Below are positions 26,149-33,587 of a stretch of DNA of 64,000 nt, piece after piece (the first letter of the stretch is position 1; each line of letters opens with the position of its first letter). The notes beneath the pieces are model-generated. The model was given only the letters and a program-made list of their open reading frames with translations. It did not search any database and was not told where the DNA came from. Location: positions 372,001-436,000 of the forward strand of contig NZ_JAFREP010000004.1 in assembly GCF_017377855.1 (NCBI RefSeq), in the 5' to 3' direction. A program made the position numbers and the translations under genes. Source of the stretch: Acanthopleuribacter pedis. Its GTDB lineage: Bacteria; Acidobacteriota; Holophagae; Acanthopleuribacterales; Acanthopleuribacteraceae.

Positions 26149-26365
26149 TAGCCCCTATTTCTCACCAGTATTCGTCGTGAGGCTTTGAAATCACTGTGAA
26201 AAAACAAGTTACGACCAAATGCAAACGTAGCGGGGCCGACCCTCGGCTTAGCAGTGCTAAGTCGAGGCTGTTCTACCATTGTTTTTCAACGGGGTGGTCG
26301 ATCAAGCTAATTAATATCAGGTATTTAAATGCAAGATGGAGGCTTGTGGTGAGAAGTGTGGGTTA
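26149..26365. repeat. Degenerate long copy of the palindromic repeat element
   Basis: The left end TAGCCCCTATTTCTCAC and right end GTGAGAAGTGTGGGTTA are mutated versions of the family termini. The interior shares blocks such as GCGGGGCCGACCC with the copy at 19339. It fills much of the gap between the CHAT-SAVED gene and the cmr operon. No gene lies in 26068-26509 apart from this element. Confidence 0.75.
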
Positions 26366-26509
26366 GATTTTTTCTAAAAAAAATGGGCACAACACCGAAA
26401 AAAATCTCGCTTTTTCCCTTTCACCTGGCAGGCCGGAATTGAAACCCGGGGTGGCGATGGCATACCCCGGAGGATTTCAGCCGAGCTTTTTCCACGAAAG
26501 GAGCAATGC

Positions 26510-26560
26510 ATGATGCATCAAAGTGTGCTTGCCAACCCCGCTCGGGAGGTTGGTGAATGA
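26510..26560 (+). CDS. 16-codon leader frame translationally coupled to cmr1
   Basis: The frame MMHQSVLANPAREVGE has a near-ideal AAAGGAG site 6 bases upstream. Its TGA overlaps the cmr1 start as ATGA, the same junction used between all the cmr genes. It may be a leader peptide that delivers ribosomes to cmr1 or tunes its expression. No family is recognisable at this length, and translation is inferred from signals only. Confidence 0.4.
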   Translation: MMHQSVLANPAREVGE

Positions 26561-27762
26561 TCGTAAATTTCAAGGCGACTTATCGGGTGGTGACGCCGAT
26601 GTTCTGCGGCGGCGCGGACGGAGCACCCGAATTGCGGTTGCCGAGCTTTAAAGGGGTGCTGCGTTACTGGTGGCGCGCTTGGTACTGGTCCCGTTGCGGC
26701 GGTGATCTGAATGAATTAAAACGACTCGAAGATGAATTGTTTGGAAGTGCCGCCGGCGGGCAAGGCCGTGTGTTGCTGCGATGGGGAGAAGAAACCGAAC
26801 CGCTTGCAACCGTTGCGCCCGGAACCGTTCTTGAGGATTCCCAAACCCGCGAGGTGGTGGGTGACGGCGCCCGTTACCTTGGTTACGGGGTCATGGAGGC
26901 GTTCGGCAGTAACAACAAAGGAACCAAGGCGGGACAGTTGACGCGTGGTTGTTTCGCGGCATCTGCTCCGCAATTGCCGACGATGACCGTTCACCTTCGG
27001 TGTCGCGATTTAGAGACCGCCGAGGAAGATTCGGTCATCGCTGCCTTGAAACTTGTCGGTTTGCTTGGAGGCATGGGTGCCAAGAGTCGCAAAGGCTACG
27101 GTTCCTTAGCTATGTCTCTGCTAGCGCGAGAAACGGAAACGATCTGGACGCCGCCGGCCGACCTCGTCTCGCTGAAACACTGTCTCCGCGATGTGCTTCA
27201 GCCCATGACGGGGGACGCTTATCCCGAAATAACCGCTTTTTCCAACCAAGCCAGGATTGTGTTGATCACCGCCGGCAAGCAACTTTCTCCCCTCGGTTTG
27301 TTGAACCTCGTCGGCCGGGAAATGGTTCGCTATCGAAGTTATGGAAAAAACGGCCTCATTCTCAACAAAATCCCGAGCGAAAAAAACTTCCAACAGGATC
27401 ACGACATCATGCGCATTGGTCCGCGCGACACCTACCCGGAGCGCATCGCATTTGGGTTGCCGCATAACTATGGTGCGGAAAAAAAGGATGAAGTTGGGCC
27501 GGCGGATCCTCGGTTGGATCGTCGTGCGAGCCCGTTATTGATTCACGTTCATCCCCTGGCCGGCCGCGTTGTCGCGATCCTCTCGTTTTTACCGAGCGTT
27601 TTTCTCCCGAAACATGCTCGGATGATTTCCGTCGGGGGTCGCAAGCATCGACTTGAACAAGAGGACCAAATCTACAAACCGGTGGTTCGGTTTCTGGATC
27701 GCTTGGTAACCGGGAAAGCACGACAGGAGCCTTTTGGTGAAGCCTTGGAGGTGCTGACATGA
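26557..27762 (+). CDS. cmr1: Type III-B CRISPR RAMP protein Cmr1
   Basis: The 401-residue Cas7-like RAMP protein has the N-terminal pattern F...Y.V.TPMFCGGAD, LRLPSFKGVLRYWWRA, and the glycine-rich loop GGMGAKSRKGYGS, all typical of Cmr1. Cmr1 caps the target-3' end of the Cmr backbone and helps hold target RNA. The start has GGGAGG 8 bases upstream. It opens a six-gene operon in which every junction is an ATGA or GTGA overlap, so the subunits are made together. Confidence 0.93.
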   Translation: MIVNFKATYRVVTPMFCGGADGAPELRLPSFKGVLRYWWRAWYWSRCGGDLNELKRLEDELFGSAAGGQGRVLLRWGEETEPLATVAPGTVLEDSQTREVVGDGARYLGYGVMEAFGSNNKGTKAGQLTRGCFAASAPQLPTMTVHLRCRDLETAEEDSVIAALKLVGLLGGMGAKSRKGYGSLAMSLLARETETIWTPPADLVSLKHCLRDVLQPMTGDAYPEITAFSNQARIVLITAGKQLSPLGLLNLVGREMVRYRSYGKNGLILNKIPSEKNFQQDHDIMRIGPRDTYPERIAFGLPHNYGAEKKDEVGPADPRLDRRASPLLIHVHPLAGRVVAILSFLPSVFLPKHARMISVGGRKHRLEQEDQIYKPVVRFLDRLVTGKARQEPFGEALEVLT

Positions 27763-29726
27763 CCGAAATATTGGATGTTTCCATCGGCCCGGTTCAGCAG
27801 TTTGTGGCTCAGTCGCGGCGGACCGGTGACCTTTGGGGCAGTTCCTACCTGCTCGCCTACCTCTCCGCGCACGCGATCAAAGCCGCGCTTGATCGGAATG
27901 GGAAAATTATCAAACCCGTGGTGAAGGGTGACCGGTTGTACGACTGGGTTTGCGGCGAACGGGAAGGTGAACCGCCCGCGATTGGTTCGGTGCCCAACCA
28001 TTTCACGGTAAAGGTCGAAGCACCCGCGGCCGAGGTAGCCGAGGCCTGCATTCGGGCCGTGAACGGCGCTTGGCGTCGAATCTGTAATGCTGTTTGGCAA
28101 CGAGCCTTTGCACCTGAGGTAATGGCGGGCTGGGACGGCCCTGCTATTTGGCGGCGGCAGGTTGAAACCTTCTGGGATATTTCCTGGGTTGCCGGTGAGG
28201 CGGGCACCGATCCAGCCGAATTGGCCGAAAAGCGGAGCCGCCGTAAACAATGGGCGGCCCGTTTGCTGGCTCCCGAGCAGGGTACCAAGTGCACCATGAT
28301 GTACGACTACCAGGAACTGTCCGGTTTGGTTCGCGCCACCAAAAAAGAAGAAAGAAAAGCACAAGATGTGTTCTGGGAACGGGTTCGGGAGCGCTTGCCC
28401 CGCGGGACCTTGCGCCCGGACGAACGCCTGTGTGCTATTGCCGCGGTCAAACGGTTGTTTCCCTTGGTGGCCGAGAAAGCCGTGGGTTGGCGGCTCGATC
28501 CCAACAAATACCCGTCCACGGTTGACCTGGCCCTCAAACCTTGGCTGGCGCGAATCAACCAAACCGCGCCCGAGGAAGCGCTTGTTTTCCGCAAACACAT
28601 CCGCGAGGCCTCGGCAGATCAGGCCCTCCGTGTCGGGCGCAAAGCCACGACCGGCGTTCTCGAAGATCTCGATCCCAATTACCTCTACGAGGACTCGCTT
28701 CAGGATGCCGAATTATGCCCCTTGAAGGACCAGGCGACCATTGGTGAGGATGCGGATAAAAAGCGGCGCCAATACTGGGCTGAACAACTCAATCGGCTCC
28801 AGGCGACGCCGGGGCCTTCGGGTATCGCGGCCGGCACGCCGCCCAACGCCTACGCGATTTTGCTGGCTGACGGCGATCAATTGGGAACACTCGCCGCACG
28901 CTTGTCGGCAAAAGAAATTGGTACCGCGTTACAGAAATTCACCCAGGGGGTGGAAGAAACTGTAGCTAACCATGGCGGTCAGGCGATTTACGCCGGTGGT
29001 GACGATGTTTTGGCCATGTTGCCGGTTCCGAAGGCGCTTGCCTGTGCGGCTGCCTTGGCCGAAGCCTATCGTGCTGCATTTTCAGCCGTTTGTAATAAAG
29101 AAGGCGTAGATCTCAAAATCAACCCAACGCTTTCCGCCGCGGTGGTGTTTGCCCATCTCCGCCAGCCGATCACCATGGCTTTGGACGAGGCCCATCGTTG
29201 TCTCGACGATGTTGCCAAAAACCGTAACGGCCGCAATTCCCTCGCGGTTTCCGTTGCCAAACGGGGCGGTACCCGTGCCCTCTGGGTCAGTACTTGGCAG
29301 CGATTGCGCGCTGACGGTTCTTGTGAGGGGGCTGTTGCTTTGATCCAAGAATTGGCGGTTGCCTTGGGCGCGGCCGACGGGCAAACGGATCGGCGTGGCG
29401 AACTCTCTACGTCGCTGGTTTACCGTTTGCGCCAAACCTTAACGGTGTTGTGCGCGGGGGCGACCTGGCATCCCGGCGATTGGGTTGACTTGCCGGAAGG
29501 CACCGATCTCCACGGATTCCTCTACGCGGAAATCGTGCGCGGGTTCACCATTCGCGGTGAAGACGTGGATCAAAACAGCGCGGGGTATTTGACCGACCTG
29601 ATCGTCCGTTGCCTGGCGCCCGCGCCTGCTCAGACCGAGACGGCGGCGCCGCAAAAGGTCGGCCTGGACGGGTTGATGACGGCCTGTTTCCTGGCTTTTC
29701 CCGAATTTCAGGAGGTGGCACCGTGA
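27759..29726 (+). CDS. cmr2: Cas10/Cmr2, cyclase-competent and lacking the HD nuclease domain
   Basis: The 655-residue protein is the large subunit of the type III-B complex. It begins directly with the Cmr2 segment ISIGPVQQFVAQSRRTGDLW-type motif, with no N-terminal HD domain before it, and is shorter than typical Cmr2 proteins of 850 residues or more. The second Palm domain has G413-G414-D415-D416 in YAGGDDVLAM, the motif that makes cyclic oligoadenylate from ATP when target RNA binds. The expected output is thus second messenger only, with no DNA cutting by Cas10. That fits the neighbouring SAVED-containing protease. It overlaps cmr1 and cmr3 by 4 bases each. Confidence 0.95.
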   Translation: MTEILDVSIGPVQQFVAQSRRTGDLWGSSYLLAYLSAHAIKAALDRNGKIIKPVVKGDRLYDWVCGEREGEPPAIGSVPNHFTVKVEAPAAEVAEACIRAVNGAWRRICNAVWQRAFAPEVMAGWDGPAIWRRQVETFWDISWVAGEAGTDPAELAEKRSRRKQWAARLLAPEQGTKCTMMYDYQELSGLVRATKKEERKAQDVFWERVRERLPRGTLRPDERLCAIAAVKRLFPLVAEKAVGWRLDPNKYPSTVDLALKPWLARINQTAPEEALVFRKHIREASADQALRVGRKATTGVLEDLDPNYLYEDSLQDAELCPLKDQATIGEDADKKRRQYWAEQLNRLQATPGPSGIAAGTPPNAYAILLADGDQLGTLAARLSAKEIGTALQKFTQGVEETVANHGGQAIYAGGDDVLAMLPVPKALACAAALAEAYRAAFSAVCNKEGVDLKINPTLSAAVVFAHLRQPITMALDEAHRCLDDVAKNRNGRNSLAVSVAKRGGTRALWVSTWQRLRADGSCEGAVALIQELAVALGAADGQTDRRGELSTSLVYRLRQTLTVLCAGATWHPGDWVDLPEGTDLHGFLYAEIVRGFTIRGEDVDQNSAGYLTDLIVRCLAPAPAQTETAAPQKVGLDGLMTACFLAFPEFQEVAP

Positions 29727-30838
29727 TCAGTCTCAAATTGATACCCCACGACGTTTTGTTCTTCAGCGACAACACCCCGTTTTCAACCGGGACCGCCGCG
29801 CAATCCGAGCCGGGCGGCCTGTTTCCACCCTATCCGACCACGATGGCGGGGGCGATTCGCGCCTGCCTCGCCCGTGAAAACGGGTGGTGTGGTTCTCGTA
29901 AATGGCCGAGTGAGATCAGCGCCGTGCTGGGTGACGGCCCTAAAAAGTTGGGCGCCCTGCACGTCGCCGGTCCCTATTTACTGTTCAAAAATGAACCCGT
30001 TTTCCCGCTGCCGCGTCATGTGCTCGGCTGCATGGAAAAGGACACATGGCAACCGAAGGTCGTGGCACAACCCGGCGAAGCAGTTACCTGTGATTTGGGG
30101 TCGGCGGTGCGCCTGCCGGCTTGGCCGCGTCAAGAAGGACCCAAGCTCAAGGCAGCCGAAGGCGTTTGGATTCGCGCACGCCACCTCGGCCCCGTGCTCA
30201 ACGGACAACTGCCCGATCCCAAATCCTTGATCCCGCGCGACAAACTCTGGTTGGAGGAACGGCGGGTCGGCATTGCCCGTGATCCTGAAACCCGCACCGC
30301 GGAGCGGCGCAAACTCTACAGCGCGCGCCACATCCGCCTCAAACCCGAGGTTTCGCTTGGGGTTCAGTGTTTCGGATTGCCCGCGGATTGGCGGATCCCT
30401 GTAGGCACCGCGATGATCCTGGGCGGCGAACGTCGTTTGGTGACCTGCGAAGCTTGGGACGCGCCGGCCTTTTGCCCGCTACCGGAAAAGCCGCCCCAAA
30501 ACGGACGCTTGACCGTGACGGCACTGACCGCGCTGGATTTGGAAGAGAAAACGCCGTTGATCGGCCGCACCCTAACTACTTTGGGCGGCGTCCGCGTGGT
30601 TTCGGCGTGCCTGAACCGGGCGCAACGGGTCGGCGGCTGGGATGCCCGTAACCGCAAACCCCTGGGCAGTCGGTGTTTGTTGCCGGCGGGAAGCGTGCTT
30701 TTTTGCGAGCTGCCTGAGAAAGAAAAGCTCGGGCCGATGCGCACCAATCAAGCCGGCCGACTGCAAATCGGACGACGCCGCAACCTGGGTTACGGTGCCG
30801 TCGCTTTGGGAACATGGACCGAGGAGGGTCAACGATGA
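29723..30838 (+). CDS. cmr3: Type III-B CRISPR RAMP protein Cmr3
   Basis: The chosen GTG start overlaps the cmr2 stop (GTGA), matching the pattern of the operon. The 371-residue protein begins ISLKLIPHDVLFFSDNTPFS and contains GGLFPPYPTTMAGAIRA, signatures of Cmr3, a Cas5-like subunit that binds the 5' handle of crRNA and contacts Cmr2. The C-terminus has the glycine-rich segment IGRRRNLGYGA. Confidence 0.93.
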   Translation: MISLKLIPHDVLFFSDNTPFSTGTAAQSEPGGLFPPYPTTMAGAIRACLARENGWCGSRKWPSEISAVLGDGPKKLGALHVAGPYLLFKNEPVFPLPRHVLGCMEKDTWQPKVVAQPGEAVTCDLGSAVRLPAWPRQEGPKLKAAEGVWIRARHLGPVLNGQLPDPKSLIPRDKLWLEERRVGIARDPETRTAERRKLYSARHIRLKPEVSLGVQCFGLPADWRIPVGTAMILGGERRLVTCEAWDAPAFCPLPEKPPQNGRLTVTALTALDLEEKTPLIGRTLTTLGGVRVVSACLNRAQRVGGWDARNRKPLGSRCLLPAGSVLFCELPEKEKLGPMRTNQAGRLQIGRRRNLGYGAVALGTWTEEGQR

Positions 30839-31680
30839 AAGGTATGATGATGGGCTTATTGGCCGAAACACCGATTCACCCCGGCAGCGGCCGCGGCGAC
30901 GGCGTGATTGATTTACCGGTTGCACGCGAGGCGGGCACCGATTACCCGGTGCTGGTGGGATCCAGTCTCAAAGGCGCCTTGCGCGATCATGCGACGAAGT
31001 GTCTGCCGGAAAGCGAGGGACATGAAGAAAAACGTGAGAAGCGGCTTGAGGACTGGTTTGGGAGCCGCGAATGCGCCGGTGGGTTTTTGATCACCGAGGG
31101 CCGGTTGTTGCTCTTGCCCGTTCGCAGTTTGACCGGCGCCGTTCGTTGGGCGACCTGCCCGCAATTACTGGAACGTTTGACGCGGGATTTGGGCCGGATT
31201 GGCGTGAAGTTGAACCATGCCCTGCCGGACGTGAAGGACGGTGAGGTTCTTGGGTGCAACGTAGGCAAGCTTTTTCTGGAAGAGCGCTTGTTTCAGGGGG
31301 CGGGGTCTGTACCCGAGGAATGGATTGCCGCCGTCGCCCCGCTCATTCGGCATCAGCTCACCCGGGAGCGCTTGGCAAAAACCATGGTGATCCTTACTGA
31401 TAAGGACTTTGCTTGGTTCGCGCGTTACGGCCTCACTGTTCAGGCGCGCAACCAATTGGAGGCCAAAACCAAACAAAGCAAAAGTCTGTGGTACGAGGAA
31501 ACACTGCCACCCGACACGCTGATGTATACCATGTTGTTTGATCGTGCGGGGGCGGCCGGCGCCGCTGCCGAAACATGGTTCCCCGAGTCGCGGCCCTACC
31601 TGCAGGTCGGTGGCAACGAAACAGTTGGTCAGGGTTGGTTTGCCGTGGCGCCTTACCCCGCCCAAGGAGGTGGCGCATGA
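30835..31680 (+). CDS. cmr4: Type III-B CRISPR backbone RNase Cmr4
   Basis: The start ATG overlaps the cmr3 stop and follows GAGGAGG. The 281-residue Cas7-family protein has HPGSGRGDGVIDLPVARE near the N-terminus. The aspartate at position 26 lies where characterised Cmr4 proteins carry the residue that cleaves target RNA every six bases, so this RNase activity should be kept. GSSLKGALRD and GGNETVGQGWF are further family motifs. Several copies form the filament around crRNA. Confidence 0.95.
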   Translation: MKGMMMGLLAETPIHPGSGRGDGVIDLPVAREAGTDYPVLVGSSLKGALRDHATKCLPESEGHEEKREKRLEDWFGSRECAGGFLITEGRLLLLPVRSLTGAVRWATCPQLLERLTRDLGRIGVKLNHALPDVKDGEVLGCNVGKLFLEERLFQGAGSVPEEWIAAVAPLIRHQLTRERLAKTMVILTDKDFAWFARYGLTVQARNQLEAKTKQSKSLWYEETLPPDTLMYTMLFDRAGAAGAAAETWFPESRPYLQVGGNETVGQGWFAVAPYPAQGGGA

Positions 31681-32105
31681 AAACCTTGGCACAAGACCGA
31701 GCCTCTGACGCCCTGCGATGTGTCAAGGCCTTACCGGAAGGTGATGGATCAGCCGCCTTGTGTTCGCGTTACCGGGCCTACGTGGAACGCCTCGGCCCGG
31801 CGATTTTGATCAATGGATTGGGCCAGGCCGTGGCCGGCGAACTCGCCGCCGCCGGCGCCAAACCAGAATCTGCCGAGGAAAAAGCACACCAAAAGCTGGT
31901 CGCGAACTTAAGTGGCTGGTTGTGCCGGGACAATGACGGTGTGTACCCGCACCGAAAAAATGCCGACGGCAAGTACCTGCTGCAACAAGTGATTGAGGGT
32001 AATCAGGCCGACTACACCTTGGCACAGGCTGAAGCGATTGCTTGGTTGACCTGGCATAAAAAGTTCTGCCGGGCGGCGATCCCAACCGAGGCGGTGCCGG
32101 AATGA
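31677..32105 (+). CDS. cmr5: Type III-B CRISPR small subunit Cmr5
   Basis: The 142-residue, mostly helical protein starts MKTLAQDRASDALRCVKAL and has the segment RYRAYVERLGPAILINGLGQAV and the C-terminal ALAWLTWHKKF-like stretch typical of Cmr5. It forms the minor filament facing the target RNA. The start ATG overlaps the cmr4 stop and follows AAGGAGG. Confidence 0.92.
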   Translation: MKTLAQDRASDALRCVKALPEGDGSAALCSRYRAYVERLGPAILINGLGQAVAGELAAAGAKPESAEEKAHQKLVANLSGWLCRDNDGVYPHRKNADGKYLLQQVIEGNQADYTLAQAEAIAWLTWHKKFCRAAIPTEAVPE

Positions 32106-33232
32106 TGCGACCTTTGTACACCGCCGCCGCGGGCAAGGACTCGGTTTCGTTTCATCCCGACGGGCATCTCGGCCTCTGGTTCGACAAGTTTTGCAACACC
32201 TGGGAGCAAACGCCCGGCGGCGATTGGTCGCTCAAGGCCGAGCGTCAAAGTGCAAACCCCAAATTTGATTGGGCGAACCAGGTTGCCGCCCAAAAACTTG
32301 AAGACACGGCGCAGTTTGAGGAGCAACGCGACCGACGCATCGCACTGATCGAAGCGCGAAAAGGTGCCTGGCGGATCTTCCAAACCGCGTCCACCTTTGT
32401 TTCCGGCACGGGGCGCGCCCATCCCCTTGAGATTGGTTTCACCTGGCACCCGACTTTGCCCGCGCCTTATTTGCCGGGGAGTTCCGTAAAGGGCATGGTC
32501 CGGGCTTGGGCCGAGGCGGAGGGGATTGCCAAAGCCACCGTTTCGCGATTGCTCGGTCCTCGAGACGGCAAAGACAGCGGCTTATCCGCCGGTTCCGTTT
32601 GCTTTCTCGACGCGCTCCCGATCAAAGCGGTCGACCTTAAGGTGGATGTCATCACACCCCATTTTGGGAATTGGAGCCCGGATGATCCACCCGGCGACTG
32701 GCGTTCCCCCATCCCCATCCCTTTTTTGGTGACCGCCGAGCAAGCGCCTTTTTTGTTCGGTTGGCTGCCGCGGGTGCCCTTGGAAGAAGGGGACGCGGTC
32801 ATGCTCAACGACTGGATCGAGGCGGCTTTGACCTGGGCCGGCGCCGGCGCAAAAACGGGCGTGGGTTATGGCCGCATGAAGCGTTCAAAAAAGCTGGAAA
32901 CCAGTTGGTTGATGAAGCGGGAAGCGGCTGTACAAGCCGAGGCGGATGCGCGGCGTCGGGCCGCGATGGATCCGTTGGACCTTGAACTGGAAGAACTGGC
33001 CGGGGAGCTTCCCGACCCATGCGTGCCCTGGCTGCAAGCGATTGAGGCCGGGCGCTGGCAAAACGAACCCGCCTTGATGTGCCGTGTCTTGCTGAAAATG
33101 AAGGCTTTGCAGGATGCCGCCCCCAAAACCAAAAAGAAGAAAAAGAAAAAGGGCAACAAGCAGCTTGAGCGAATCGCCAAGGTTCAGAAGTTACTCGACC
33201 AATACGGTTGTCAGGCCAAACCTGATTCCTAA
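32102..33232 (+). CDS. cmr6: Type III-B CRISPR RAMP protein Cmr6 with charged C-terminal tail
   Basis: The 376-residue protein is the last gene of the operon. The family signature PAPYLPGSSVKGMVRAWAE and the glycine motif GAKTGVGYGRM are clear. After the RAMP core (to about residue 270) comes an extension of about 100 residues ending in a run of lysines (KTKKKKKKKG), which is longer and more basic than usual. The tail may bind RNA; this is inference. A strong terminator follows 30 bases after the stop, so no further cas gene belongs to this transcript. Confidence 0.92.
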   Translation: MMRPLYTAAAGKDSVSFHPDGHLGLWFDKFCNTWEQTPGGDWSLKAERQSANPKFDWANQVAAQKLEDTAQFEEQRDRRIALIEARKGAWRIFQTASTFVSGTGRAHPLEIGFTWHPTLPAPYLPGSSVKGMVRAWAEAEGIAKATVSRLLGPRDGKDSGLSAGSVCFLDALPIKAVDLKVDVITPHFGNWSPDDPPGDWRSPIPIPFLVTAEQAPFLFGWLPRVPLEEGDAVMLNDWIEAALTWAGAGAKTGVGYGRMKRSKKLETSWLMKREAAVQAEADARRRAAMDPLDLELEELAGELPDPCVPWLQAIEAGRWQNEPALMCRVLLKMKALQDAAPKTKKKKKKKGNKQLERIAKVQKLLDQYGCQAKPDS

Positions 33233-33261
33233 GCTGACGGGGAACCCGTTTTGATTGCGGT

Positions 33262-33300
33262 CCGGGTGTGTTTTGGGAAAAACACACCCGGGCTGTTCTT
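33262..33300 (+). terminator. Intrinsic terminator of the cmr operon
   Basis: A 13-base-pair perfect stem (CCGGGTGTGTTTT with AAAACACACCCGG) with a short loop is followed by CTGTTCTTTTTT. It closes the six-gene operon. Confidence 0.9.
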
Positions 33301-33587
33301 TTTTGGGTAATCTCTTCCCTCGGATCGTTGTTCAGGCAAGCAATCGGTGGCCCCCCGCCACCGTTGCGTCCCATCCCGCAAAAACCACCGCCCGTTCCGG
33401 CACCTTTCCATCGCACCTTCACCGACCCTTTTCCCTCGTGCCGCGGGTTCCTTGACACCATCCATTCGGCCTCCTTTTTTGCCGTGGTGGTTTTGCATGT
33501 TGCGACCGTATCCTGTTGGTGTCGGTCAGATCTCTCGTGTCGTCTGCCCGTGACACGGCACGATTCAGGTTCCGAGGAGAAATATTG
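33301..33587. other. Intergenic region between the cmr operon and the M36 protease gene
   Basis: No direct repeats of CRISPR type, no RNA gene and no credible small gene were seen here. The last 20 bases hold the GAGGAG ribosome site of the next gene. Confidence 0.6.
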
